Assembly: GCA_963791805.1 (NCBI GenBank)
Contig: CAWBTU010000006.1
Span: forward strand, 1,426,001-1,490,000
Source: JACMJL01 sp963791805
GTDB lineage: Bacteria > Bacillota > Clostridia > Clostridiales > Clostridiaceae
Direction: 5' to 3'
Length of the DNA: 64,000 nucleotides
This document shows, in pieces, positions 43,531-51,768 of this stretch. Position 1 is the stretch's first letter. Every line of letters begins with the position of its first letter. The position numbers and the translations under genes are program-made. Below the pieces are notes generated by a model, which did not search any database, was not told where the DNA came from, and was given only the letters and a program-made list of their open reading frames with translations.

Positions 43531-44202
43531 ATGATTAACAGAAGCATTTTGGAAGAAAGAGAAATAAGTTTTTTAAAGCCTTATGCATGTTATAGTAGGG
43601 ATTTTCAAAGAGATAGAGATAGGATTCTCCATACTCAGCCATGGCACTTCATTATTGTAAAGTCTCAATTAACTAGAGAAAAATTAGCTGAAGCATCTCA
43701 TAATCAAAAATGGATGATGTCTGCTCCGGTTTTTATAGTATGTGTTGCAGATATTCGTTGCAGAGTAGCAGAAGATATAGATATAGATATAGAGCTTAAT
43801 GAAAATAGTCAACAGGAAGAACTTAAACAAATAATAAGAGATACATCAATTTCTATGAATAATATACTACTTGAAGCTACTAAATTAGGTTTAGGTACTT
43901 GTTGGGTAGCTTGGTTTGTTCAACAACAAATTAGAATAATTTTGAATTTACCTTCAGATAAATATGTTATGGGAATTATTACTCTTGGTTATCCAGCTGA
44001 ATGGCCAAATGCTCGTCCAAGAAAGAATATTCAAGAAATACTACATTATGAACGTGGTAACTTAATAAAATTACATTTAAAAACCAAATTTTTATTAATT
44101 ATTTTTAAAAGGCTTATTAAAAGCTATCCTGACGGTAATTCAGATAAAGAATACTTGCGGGATAAAGGTTGGCTAGAAGATAAAAATCCCTGGGAAGATT
44201 AA
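43531..44202 (+). CDS. Nitroreductase-family protein with abnormal N-terminus
   Basis: 223 residues from ATG 43531 (GGAGG upstream). The middle is clearly nitroreductase: HTQPWHFIIVKSQLTREKLAEASHNQKWMMSAPVFIVCVAD, then NNILLEATKLGLGTCWVAWF and MGIITLGYPAEWPNARPRKNIQEILHYE. The first 35 residues lack the usual RRSIR FMN-phosphate motif and the following segment, reading MINRSILEEREIS instead. An old frameshift in this stretch is possible. A D-I-D-I-D-I repeat follows a short ATAGAT microsatellite (43775-43793). The C-terminal 40 residues are an extension ending WLEDKNPWED. Confidence 0.72.
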   Translation: MINRSILEEREISFLKPYACYSRDFQRDRDRILHTQPWHFIIVKSQLTREKLAEASHNQKWMMSAPVFIVCVADIRCRVAEDIDIDIELNENSQQEELKQIIRDTSISMNNILLEATKLGLGTCWVAWFVQQQIRIILNLPSDKYVMGIITLGYPAEWPNARPRKNIQEILHYERGNLIKLHLKTKFLLIIFKRLIKSYPDGNSDKEYLRDKGWLEDKNPWED

Positions 44203-44230
44203 CTGAAAGTTTCCCAGGGCTTTCTCCTTT
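44188..44230 (+). terminator. Terminator overlapping the end of the nitroreductase-like gene
   Basis: A perfect 9-bp stem (CCCTGGGAA 44188-44196 with TTCCCAGGG 44211-44219) begins inside the last codons; the tail CTTTCTCCTTTT is T-rich. Confidence 0.7.
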
Positions 44231-44245
44231 TATAGAATGAAATTA

Positions 44246-44755
44246 TTATTGATATTTTAACATTCCGAAATTTGCATCAATATTCATCTCTTCAAGTATT
44301 TGCATAATTTGACCTCTATGGTGAATACCATGATTGATTTGTTGAAGAATAATAACCCATGCTGGACTTGTAACTACTCCTCTTGGAGAATTTCTTGTGA
44401 TTATTGTGTTTAGTTCTTCTTCAGACAAATTATTAAAGATCTCCATATATTCGTCATCTGCTTTTTCTAATACAGTTTTTAGAGTTGGAAAATTTTCAAA
44501 GCTTATTGCGTTAAAATCAATTTTCTCACTTAACTCAGTTGGTTTAATATTGTTAAGTTTTGTAAAGTTAGCTAAAATTGCTTTTTCATAAAAGACTTCA
44601 ACTAAGGCAATGTGATCAGCTATACCATGTAAACTCTTGTAGTATGACTTTCTATCTAGTAATCTTTCATCTGCACTTAAACCTTCAAGAATTCGAATCA
44701 CTTCTTTGTTTTCGCTTTGGTTATAAGTTAACAATAGTTTAATTTGTTCTTTCAT
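44246..44755 (-). CDS. DinB/YfiT-family protein
   Basis: 169 residues. A four-helix bundle with metal-ligand histidines: HGIADHIALVE (helix 2) and NHGIHHRGQIMQILEEMNID near the end. DinB-fold proteins include thiol S-transferases and unassigned metalloproteins. It is transcribed from the reverse strand toward the nitroreductase-like gene. Precise role unknown. Confidence 0.85.
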   Translation of the reverse strand: MKEQIKLLLTYNQSENKEVIRILEGLSADERLLDRKSYYKSLHGIADHIALVEVFYEKAILANFTKLNNIKPTELSEKIDFNAISFENFPTLKTVLEKADDEYMEIFNNLSEEELNTIITRNSPRGVVTSPAWVIILQQINHGIHHRGQIMQILEEMNIDANFGMLKYQ

Positions 44756-44934
44756 AATTATACACCCACTTTATAATGATTTTTTTGGATTTAAGAATAA
44801 TAAATTATACTACTTGTATATATTTTAACATTTCTTATTGTACAAATATACATATATTACTATAATATACTTGTGCAAACTATTTAGTAAAAAATGTTAA
44901 TTTGCATTATTTATGCGGGGGAGAGGAAATAAAT

Positions 44935-45729
44935 ATGGTTAATATTAATATTAATAAATGTGTTGGGTGTGGCTTATGCACACAGGACTGTGTTAGAGCT
45001 ATATTAGAGCTAAAAGATAACAAAGCCTATAAAACATCCGAAAAGTGTATTTTGTGTGGACACTGCGTGGCAATATGCCCTCAGAATGCAATAACTATAG
45101 ATGAATATGATATGAGTGAGGTTGAAACGTACAATAAGGAAGCCTGTCATATTGATGGTAAAGTCATGCTTGATGCAGTAAAATTTCGACGTTCTATTAG
45201 AAATTTTAAAGACCAGCAGGTGGAAAAAGAAAAAATTGAGAAAATTATTGAGGCTGGAAGGTATTCTCCCACTGCTAAGAATACTCAAAACGTATCCTAT
45301 ATAGTGGTTCAAAACCAATTACCTCAATTGAGAGCAGAAGCAATGAAATCCTTTAGAAAATTGTTTAAATTACTTAAGACAGTAAGTAAAGTAGTTAATA
45401 TACAAGATGGTGTTGATTTCGACAAAATTAATATTGAAGAAGGGGACTTTTTATTTAAAGGTGCTCCAACTTTAATATTGGTAGTTTCAGAACATCCTGT
45501 AAATGCATCAATTGCCTCTGCAAATATGGAAATGGTTGCAACTGCTCAGGGTATAGGGGTTCTATATGTAGGATTTTTCACTCGTGTGGCAAATAAAAAT
45601 AGAAATATAAAAAAAGTGTTTGGAATTAAAGGAAAGAAGAAAATTGTTACATGTCTAGCTATTGGATATCCTAACGTAGAATATAGAAGAAGTGTACCTA
45701 GGAAGAAAGCAGATATTCAGTGGAAATAG
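44935..45729 (+). CDS. Ferredoxin-nitroreductase fusion
   Basis: 264 residues from ATG 44935 (GGGGGAGAGG upstream). Two 4Fe-4S motifs, CVGCGLCTQDC (about 8-18) and CILCGHCVAICP (about 36-47), precede a nitroreductase domain (FRRSIRNFKDQQVEKEKIEKIIEAGRYSPTAKNTQN...). The ferredoxin part probably feeds electrons to the FMN domain. Common in Clostridia; substrate unknown. Its terminator follows directly. Confidence 0.92.
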   Translation: MVNININKCVGCGLCTQDCVRAILELKDNKAYKTSEKCILCGHCVAICPQNAITIDEYDMSEVETYNKEACHIDGKVMLDAVKFRRSIRNFKDQQVEKEKIEKIIEAGRYSPTAKNTQNVSYIVVQNQLPQLRAEAMKSFRKLFKLLKTVSKVVNIQDGVDFDKINIEEGDFLFKGAPTLILVVSEHPVNASIASANMEMVATAQGIGVLYVGFFTRVANKNRNIKKVFGIKGKKKIVTCLAIGYPNVEYRRSVPRKKADIQWK

Positions 45730-45744
45730 TAAAATAATTTATTT

Positions 45745-45777
45745 AAATCTCGTGGCTAAGAAGTTACGAGATTTTTA
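45745..45777 (+). terminator. Terminator after the ferredoxin-nitroreductase gene
   Basis: A perfect 9-bp stem (AAATCTCGT 45745-45753 with ACGAGATTT 45766-45774), followed by Ts. Confidence 0.8.
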
Positions 45778-45877
45778 ATTTTAATAACATGATTTAATTG
45801 AAAGAATATTAAGAAAATGGTAAGATTTAAATAAAGCATATATCTTGTCGAAATCTGCATAGAACAGGAGACATTTT

Positions 45878-48301
45878 ATGAAAGTAAAATATAAATCTAT
45901 TGCTATTGCTGGTATTAGTGGAGTTATTATCATTTTAGTAGCTTGGCTAATATTCTATAATGTATATTTTGAGTATATACACAAAGAACATACCAAAGAG
46001 ATTAAAAAGGCTATTAATACAGTAGAAGAAATAATTTCCTATGAAGAGAATAATTTAAAAAATACTGTGATAGATTGGTCTCATTGGGACGATACCTACA
46101 CTTTTGTAAATGATAAAAATGACAACTTTATTCAAGCAAATTTACAAGATAATTCGTTGAAAAATCTAAAAATAAGTATGATAATTTTTTTGGATTCTAA
46201 AGGAAACATAATAAATACTACAAATTACGGGTTAGATAATGAGACAATTGAAAACATAAATAAAAATGGTGCATTTATTAAAAACAATCCAGAAAATACT
46301 AATAAATCTGGTATTTTAGTAGTAAAAGATAAAATGTTCTTAGTTGATGCTTCATCAATACTTAAATCAGATGAAAAGTCACCTACTAATGGTACATTAA
46401 TTATGCTTCGTCAAATAGATGAAGAACTTATTCATTCCTTTCAAGCCGTTTCAGACTATACTTTTAGTTTAGCAGCCTATAATGGGACAAGTAATAAAGT
46501 CAATAGTGAAGATTACTCAATTTCAAGTAGCAAAAAAAAAGTTAAAATAACTAAACTTATTAGTGATATTAATGGGAATAAGAATGTTTTTCTTTCATTA
46601 GAGAGAAAAAATACTAATTATAAAGAAATGATTATTTATTTCCACAAATTCATTATTTTTTTCTTAATATTTATGATAATACTTCTTTACTTTAATTATA
46701 TTATTCTTAACAAATATATTTTTAAAAGGTTTATAAGTTTATACAAGTTTATTACTAAGGTTGCTAAAACTAAAGATATTTCACTTAGGCTGGAGATGTC
46801 TGGAAAAGATGAGTTATTTATTTTAACTAATGCAACAAATGAAATGCTCGCTGTTATGGATTCAGCATTTGAAGATATTAAGAAAATTAATGAAAGATTT
46901 AGAGTAATTATGGAAGCAACTAATGATGGCTATATAGACTATTATGTAGGTCCTAAGGAAATTTATATCAGCCCAGAATGGAAAAAAAATATGGGTTACG
47001 AAGGTAATGACGGTGTTGAATTATACAAGGACTATCTTTCGAGAATTCATCCTGAATGCTACGAAAAAAATAAAAACACCTTATTGGATTTTAGAGCAGG
47101 TAAATCTGAGTATTTAGATATTGAATATAGAGTAATAAAAAGAACCGGAGAAATAATATGGGTTCACCAAAGAGGTAAAATAGTAGAGAGAGATGCGGAT
47201 AACAAGGCTACACGAACTGTAAGTACACTTACAAACATTACAGATAGAAAAAAATACGAAGAAGAAATTTTGTTTTTAAGTTATTCTGACAAGCTTACAG
47301 GTTTAAGAAACAGAGCATATATGGAAAATAAATTTGAAGAGTTAGATAAAATAAAAGACTTAAAATATTTTATTGTAATGGGTGATGTTAATGGACTTAA
47401 ACAAACAAATGATGCTTTAGGGCATAAAAAGGGCGATATTCTTATTAATATGATAGGTCAGATATTTAATGACGTCTGTGCTAAAGATGATATTGTAGCA
47501 AGATGGGGTGGAGATGAATTTGTAATATTAATAAAGAACAAAAATGAGAAATATGTATCATCAGTAATAAATAAGATAAGAGAAATGTGCAAGAATATAG
47601 ATGACTTTATTTTTGATGTAAGTATTTCCCTTGGTTATGCTGAGAAAAGTGAGAAAAACCTTGATGTTGAATCTGTTATGAGTTTAGCCGAAAAGAGAAT
47701 GTATCGTAATAAGCTTATGGAAAACAAAAGTGCAAGAAATTCTATTATTAGTTCACTGCTCAGAACATTGCATGAAAAAAATAGTGAAACTGAAGAACAT
47801 ACGATAAGAATTAAAAACTTAAGTTCAAAATTAGGCAAAAGAATCGGATTAACACAGGACAAATTAGATGAGTTAGAGCTTTTGTCATTACTTCATGATA
47901 TAGGTAAAATTGGGATTCCTGAGAATATACTTTTAAAACCATCAAAGCTAACTGAAGAGGAATGGAAAATTATGAAAACTCATACTGATATCGGTTACAG
48001 AATTGCAAAACACACACCAGAACTTGAGCATATTTCAGAAGCTATATTATATCATCATGAACGTTATGATGGTACAGGCTACCCTAAAGGTTTGATGAAA
48101 CATGAAATACCTCTTATATCAAGAATAATTAATATTGTAGATTCTTTTGATGTAATTACACATAAACGAGTATACAAGGGTGCTTCTGATACTGCATATG
48201 CAGTATCAGAAATAAATAAATGGGCAGGCAAGCAATTTGATCCGTATCTTTCAGAAGAATTTATTAAACTCTTAATAGAAGAAAATATTATTAAGGATTA
48301 A
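45878..48301 (+). CDS. CHASE4-PAS-GGDEF-HD-GYP cyclic-di-GMP protein
   Basis: 807 residues. TM1 at about 8-28; an extracytoplasmic CHASE4 domain (IDWSHWDDTYTFV near 66); TM2 at about 250-270; a PAS domain (RFRVIMEATNDGYID to VSTLTNITDRKKYEEE); GGDEF (DKLTGLRNR, DVNGLKQTNDALGHKKGD, RWGGDEFVI); and HD-GYP (LLSLLHDIGKIGIP, HHERYDGTGYPKGL). Both enzymatic motifs are intact, so it may make and degrade c-di-GMP depending on signals sensed outside and by PAS. The start follows AACAGGAG. Monocistronic or joined to two tiny genes behind it. Confidence 0.92.
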   Translation: MKVKYKSIAIAGISGVIIILVAWLIFYNVYFEYIHKEHTKEIKKAINTVEEIISYEENNLKNTVIDWSHWDDTYTFVNDKNDNFIQANLQDNSLKNLKISMIIFLDSKGNIINTTNYGLDNETIENINKNGAFIKNNPENTNKSGILVVKDKMFLVDASSILKSDEKSPTNGTLIMLRQIDEELIHSFQAVSDYTFSLAAYNGTSNKVNSEDYSISSSKKKVKITKLISDINGNKNVFLSLERKNTNYKEMIIYFHKFIIFFLIFMIILLYFNYIILNKYIFKRFISLYKFITKVAKTKDISLRLEMSGKDELFILTNATNEMLAVMDSAFEDIKKINERFRVIMEATNDGYIDYYVGPKEIYISPEWKKNMGYEGNDGVELYKDYLSRIHPECYEKNKNTLLDFRAGKSEYLDIEYRVIKRTGEIIWVHQRGKIVERDADNKATRTVSTLTNITDRKKYEEEILFLSYSDKLTGLRNRAYMENKFEELDKIKDLKYFIVMGDVNGLKQTNDALGHKKGDILINMIGQIFNDVCAKDDIVARWGGDEFVILIKNKNEKYVSSVINKIREMCKNIDDFIFDVSISLGYAEKSEKNLDVESVMSLAEKRMYRNKLMENKSARNSIISSLLRTLHEKNSETEEHTIRIKNLSSKLGKRIGLTQDKLDELELLSLLHDIGKIGIPENILLKPSKLTEEEWKIMKTHTDIGYRIAKHTPELEHISEAILYHHERYDGTGYPKGLMKHEIPLISRIINIVDSFDVITHKRVYKGASDTAYAVSEINKWAGKQFDPYLSEEFIKLLIEENIIKD

Positions 48302-48308
48302 CTAATTA

Positions 48309-48446
48309 ATGTATGCATATTCCATTGTAATTATTTTAATAAGTGCTATATTTTTATTATATTTTAGACGGATTTTTATGGATGAAATTGCTTTTGTAAT
48401 AGGAAGAATGAAATCCCCAAAATTACTCCTATTCAAAAGAAGGTGA
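48309..48446 (+). CDS. Possible small membrane protein (45 residues)
   Basis: Starts 7 nt after the HD-GYP stop. One hydrophobic helix (YSIVIILISAIFLLYF) followed by a basic tail ending LLFKRR. AAGGA lies about 12 nt upstream, which is weak. It may be translated with the preceding gene or be a chance ORF. Confidence 0.3.
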   Translation: MYAYSIVIILISAIFLLYFRRIFMDEIAFVIGRMKSPKLLLFKRR

Positions 48447-48454
48447 TTATTAAT

Positions 48455-48601
48455 ATGGAAGATACTAAATTTGTTTGTAAATGTAAAGGATGCGGAATAG
48501 AATGTTGCTTAACTAATGATGAGTTAGTGCTATATCGAGAGGAAAAGCATAATAATGATTCTAATAGATATCCTAAATGTGGAAGGAAAGTAAAACACTA
48601 A
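48455..48601 (+). CDS. Small zinc-ribbon-like cysteine-rich protein
   Basis: 48 residues with GAAGGTGAT 10 nt before the ATG. It contains VCKCKGCGIECC near the N-terminus and YPKCGRK near the end, resembling treble-clef/zinc-ribbon binding of one Zn2+. No family recognised. It is followed by a long palindrome. Confidence 0.55.
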   Translation: MEDTKFVCKCKGCGIECCLTNDELVLYREEKHNNDSNRYPKCGRKVKH

Positions 48602-48672
48602 ATGGATGTTCTTACTTATTTTAATGATTTCAATGAAAAAGAGGATTTTTAAATTTTATTTATTGTAAATTA

Positions 48673-48718
48673 TTAAAGCAGTTATCTATCACAATATTGT
48701 GATAGATAACTGCTTTAA
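48673..48718. terminator. Perfect 46-bp palindrome between convergent genes
   Basis: Bases 48673-48718 read identically on both strands (23-base arms, no spacer). It lies between the zinc-ribbon gene (+) and the hemerythrin gene (-), ending 22 nt from the latter's stop, and probably terminates both. The AT-rich ends provide T-rich tracts in both directions. Confidence 0.65.
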
Positions 48719-48739
48719 CGTTTGTATAAATATATTAAA

Positions 48740-49138
48740 TTAAAGAGTACGAAGATATTTCCCAAGTTCCATATCAAGAACAGTTATATGATGAGTCCAC
48801 CATACATTCATTTCCTTTTGTACCTCTAGCACAGTAGCTAACCCAGGTGTGTTGTTATTTATGCCACTTTTAAGGTCAGCAAGCCTTTTTTTAAAAGCTT
48901 CATGTTCTTTTTTTTGAACATTATAACCAGGATACTTAGAATTAACCTGAAGTTTTTCTTCATCACTAAAATGTTTAATCACATATGTCTCAAGAAAACT
49001 GAGAGTGCTAAGAATTTCTGTTTTTCCTTTTCCAGTACTCATAGCTGCTAGAAGGTCATTAATTTTGTCATAAAGTTCCTTATGCTGAGCGTCAATAGCT
49101 ACAACTCCAACTTTTAGATTATCATCCCATTTTAACAT
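48740..49138 (-). CDS. Bacteriohemerythrin
   Basis: 132 residues starting at MLKWDDNLKVG (GGAGG upstream on the reverse strand; an upstream in-frame start would add 16 residues). The di-iron ligands are visible: the H in DAQHKEL, H and E in HFSDEEK, H in KKEHEAF and H in TTHHITVLD-like WWTHHITVLDMELG. It binds O2 reversibly at a non-heme di-iron centre and can act as an O2 sensor or scavenger in anaerobes. Single gene. Confidence 0.93.
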   Translation of the reverse strand: MLKWDDNLKVGVVAIDAQHKELYDKINDLLAAMSTGKGKTEILSTLSFLETYVIKHFSDEEKLQVNSKYPGYNVQKKEHEAFKKRLADLKSGINNNTPGLATVLEVQKEMNVWWTHHITVLDMELGKYLRTL

Positions 49139-49186
49139 ACAAAGAGCCTCCTTACATAAATTTATGCTATTAAACTGTACACACAT

Positions 49187-49544
49187 CTTTTTTACATACA
49201 GTAAAATGAAGCCAAGTTTGATGTTTGTTATCTAGGTGTAAACTATGTAAATTTTAGTGAATTGTTATTATAGTATATATAACATAAAAAAAATACTAAT
49301 GCAATAATTATTTTAATAAGTAATACTTTCATTTAAACAAACTTGTTAGTAATAATATATTTCAAGTTTATTATAAAAGACAGATTTTATAAATTTGTTA
49401 TTTAATATTCCGAAGATTTAAAACATCCGAATAACTGTATTCTTCCTTTCAAGAACTTAAGGGAACTAAAAAATGGCTTACTAGAGATGAAAACTTACGA
49501 CTCACTGCAATGAAAAAGTAAGCAGTAAATCATAAGTTATAACT
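49187..49544. other. Intergenic region without a clear gene
   Basis: About 360 AT-rich bases upstream of the hemerythrin gene. They probably contain its promoter; I see no ORF with a ribosome site, and no clear repeat. Confidence 0.4.
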
Positions 49545-49575
49545 GAAAAAAGCAAAGATATTTTATCCTTGCTTT
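49545..49575 (-). terminator. Terminator of the reverse-strand sigma factor gene
   Basis: On the reverse strand AAAGCAA pairs with TTGCTTT (49569-49575 with 49549-49555), followed by TTTTTT. Confidence 0.7.
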
Positions 49576-49584
49576 AAATATGTT

Positions 49585-50172
49585 TTAATTTAATGTATTT
49601 TTTGTAGGTTTATTTATGTTTTTCTTTAGTTTATATAGTATTTCATTTTTTAAGCTAACAGCTGTAGCATAGGGTATGTTTTTAAGCACTGAATATTTCT
49701 TTAGTGAATACTTTTGAAAAAATACATAGTTAACTAATTCTTGTTCCTTAATATTAAGAGTTTCAACTGCAAACTTTAAATTAGAACGATTTAATTTACT
49801 TAAAAAGATACTATCAGGATCTTCCTGATATGAAGAAAGAGTATTTTCTAGATTACCGTCAAGTATAAATGCTCCAGGACCTTCAGATTGATTCCTTCTG
49901 TTAGATACACGTATTAATAAATTAACTGAATTTTTTATTGAGTTTGTTGCGTAAGCTACAAATCTATGCTTGTCTAAATCATATACGCTAACACATTTAA
50001 ATAAAGTATGGTAGCATTCATTTTTTATGTCCGCAAACTCATAAGAATTTATGAAGGATTTTTTTGATAGATTTAATATAAAAGGTGTAAATTGCACCAT
50101 TAATTCTTCTTTTGCATTTTCATCATTATCTTTAGCTAATTTAACCAGGTTTTCTATTTCTTGATAATCCAT
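49585..50172 (-). CDS. Sigma-70-family factor (small, possibly TcdR/UviA-like)
   Basis: 195 residues starting at MDYQEIENLV (AGGTGG upstream; an in-frame start 33 nt earlier is weaker). Region 2: ELMVQFTPFILNLSKKSFINSYEFADIKNECYHTLFKC...KHRFVAYATNSIKNSVNLLIR. Region 4: LNIKEQELVNYVFFQKYSLKKYSVLKNIPYATAVSLKNEILYKLKK. Its size fits group 5 (TcdR/BotR/UviA-like) or ECF sigma factors, but the target genes are unknown. A tiny, well-initiated ORF lies divergently upstream. Confidence 0.75.
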   Translation of the reverse strand: MDYQEIENLVKLAKDNDENAKEELMVQFTPFILNLSKKSFINSYEFADIKNECYHTLFKCVSVYDLDKHRFVAYATNSIKNSVNLLIRVSNRRNQSEGPGAFILDGNLENTLSSYQEDPDSIFLSKLNRSNLKFAVETLNIKEQELVNYVFFQKYSLKKYSVLKNIPYATAVSLKNEILYKLKKNINKPTKNTLN

Positions 50173-50239
50173 AAATTTCACCACCTCAAATAAGTATATA
50201 TGCACTCATAGCATATATTTTGGAAAAAGGAGGGGGTAA

Positions 50240-50311
50240 ATGAAAAAAATTTTAAAACAAGTTGATTTAATGGAACAATATGTAAATAACACAATCTCTT
50301 TAACATCGTAA
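50240..50311 (+). CDS. Putative 23-residue peptide with a very strong ribosome site
   Basis: AAAGGAGGGGG lies 3-13 nt upstream of ATG 50240. The ORF encodes MKKILKQVDLMEQYVNNTIS plus three residues. It is amphipathic, with a basic start, and no signal-like hydrophobic core is visible. It is divergent from the sigma factor gene. It could be a regulatory or signalling peptide or a leader; or an accidental ORF. Confidence 0.4.
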   Translation: MKKILKQVDLMEQYVNNTISLTS

Positions 50312-50507
50312 TTTTATAATGCCCAGATTAAGTTTAAAATTAAATTGTTCGAGCTTTATCAGTAATAGCTTAGTTATTACTGCAGAAATACGTTGATATC
50401 ACTCGAAAGATTACGAAATTTAGTTACCATAATAATTATTATAGGTATTTTTATTTATTTTATTTAATAACTTATTAAATAATCATAAAAGAAAATAATT
50501 ATTGCTA

Positions 50508-50537
50508 TTGAATATACACTATTATATGTACTATAAT
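50508..50537 (+). promoter_or_regulatory. Sigma-A promoter of the 84-residue ORF
   Basis: TTGAAT (50508-50513), 18-bp spacer, consensus TATAAT (50532-50537), 23 nt upstream of the TTG start. Confidence 0.6.
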
Positions 50538-50559
50538 AAGTATGAAGAAGGTGAAATAA

Positions 50560-50814
50560 TTGGATTTCGAAAGAATAAAAAAAATAGATGAATTGATTCA
50601 GAAATGGATACGAGATAATAAAAGGCAAATTGCTACGCCTGATATGGTAATAGTAAAATTGGTTGAAGAAGGATTCTATTCTGATAATCAAACTGCTTTA
50701 GACCTATTTACTGAGGAAATAAGAAAAATGACAAAAAAAGAGCAAAGAGAATACCTTAACATACATCATATTGGTGTAAAAGAATTTAGGTTTAAGAATA
50801 GAGATAATTTTTAA
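50560..50814 (+). CDS. Hypothetical small protein
   Basis: 84 residues from a TTG start with GAAGGTGAA 7 nt upstream. Mostly charged helices (ERIKKIDELIQKWIRDNKRQ, TALDLFTEEIRKMTKKEQREYL). Promoter and terminator are both good, so it is real. I do not recognise the family. Confidence 0.65.
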   Translation: MDFERIKKIDELIQKWIRDNKRQIATPDMVIVKLVEEGFYSDNQTALDLFTEEIRKMTKKEQREYLNIHHIGVKEFRFKNRDNF

Positions 50815-50842
50815 GAGTCAAATTGACTCTTTTCTTTTTTGT
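50813..50842 (+). terminator. Terminator of the 84-residue ORF
   Basis: AAGAGTCAA (50813-50821) and TTGACTCTT (50823-50831) form a perfect stem overlapping the stop, followed by TTCTTTTTT. Confidence 0.8.
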
Positions 50843-50922
50843 TTTTTGCATGCAAATTGTAATGAATAATTTTATGTTAATTGGAACAAGATAACTAGAA
50901 TAAAGCATATGGAGGTAAAAAT

Positions 50923-51054
50923 ATGTTATTAATTGGAGTATTAACTATTGCTATTAGTATTGTAACTACATTTGCATTATGTAAAGTATCCAAAGATCCA
51001 GATATTTTAATTGAGGAGATATTACAAAGAAGAAATGAAAATTTTATATTATAA
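50923..51054 (+). CDS. Small single-span membrane protein
   Basis: 43 residues with GGAGG 8 nt before the ATG. One hydrophobic helix (LLIGVLTIAISIVTTFALC) is followed by a charged tail (DPDILIEEILQRRNENF). Not recognised; possibly membrane-associated stress or spore protein. Confidence 0.55.
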   Translation: MLLIGVLTIAISIVTTFALCKVSKDPDILIEEILQRRNENFIL

Positions 51055-51064
51055 AAACATTTGA

Positions 51065-51098
51065 GACACTGTAAAATTCAGTGTCCATTTATTTTAAG
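51065..51098 (+). terminator. Terminator after the small membrane protein
   Basis: GACACTG (51065-51071) pairs with CAGTGTC (51079-51085), followed by CATTTATTTTA. Confidence 0.65.
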
Positions 51099-51154
51099 TA
51101 TATAAAAATATGAAGATATTTCTTATGTTTTTTACTAATAATTTTATTATTAGT

Positions 51155-51664
51155 TTATAAAGTTACTTTTATGAAGTGATATTTTATATGAGGACGATTC
51201 TTAATATATGGAATATTAACTGCATCGTAAGTATGTTGACTTACAAGAGGAATGTTACTATTTAAATCTGTTATTATTGCCGAATGATATATTTGGTTAG
51301 CTCCATTTTCATAAAAAATCAAATCACCAAGTTTTAACATGTTTATATTATTTGTTTCTAGTCCTTTAGGACCTAGTAAAGAGTTTTTAAAATTTCTTTT
51401 TAAGTACCAATACAATGAGTGAGCTACTGACCAAGATGGTGAACATCTACCATTCCTATAATACCAAGGATTTAATTTGTTATACACCATTGGAGCACCT
51501 CCAGCAAACAAACATTGCGATATAAAATTAGTACAATCACCTCCTATACTTTCATTAAAACTAAAATATTTATATTGCTTATTAGGAGTTGTAGCATATT
51601 TTATTGCATAACTTGCAGCAGATGTTCCAGAATATTTACGATTGATACTTCTTTCCATAATCAT
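51155..51664 (-). CDS. Amidase_6-type (NlpC/P60-like) domain protein
   Basis: 169 residues. The catalytic Cys motif GGDCTNFISQCLFAGG and the His in IYHSAIITDLN fit the Amidase_6 domain of cell-wall or spore-cortex peptidases. No signal peptide, so it may act inside the mother cell or forespore or be released. GGTGA lies upstream of the ATG. A hairpin flanks its 3' end (51134-51154). Sporulation-linked role is inferred from the nearby SASP gene. Confidence 0.8.
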   Translation of the reverse strand: MIMERSINRKYSGTSAASYAIKYATTPNKQYKYFSFNESIGGDCTNFISQCLFAGGAPMVYNKLNPWYYRNGRCSPSWSVAHSLYWYLKRNFKNSLLGPKGLETNNINMLKLGDLIFYENGANQIYHSAIITDLNSNIPLVSQHTYDAVNIPYIKNRPHIKYHFIKVTL

Positions 51665-51768
51665 TTTTTCACCAACTAAATTGATTTCTTATTATTATAT
51701 GAGATTAACTTAAAAAACGTATCAAATTTTTATTAAAACTCAAATTATATGAGGAGAAATAAGGGCAA

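Noticed and set aside
49440..49525. Forward C-terminal-like fragment ending TRDENLRLTAMKK
   Set aside because: No start, no family match from memory, and a competing frame looks as good; treated as chance.
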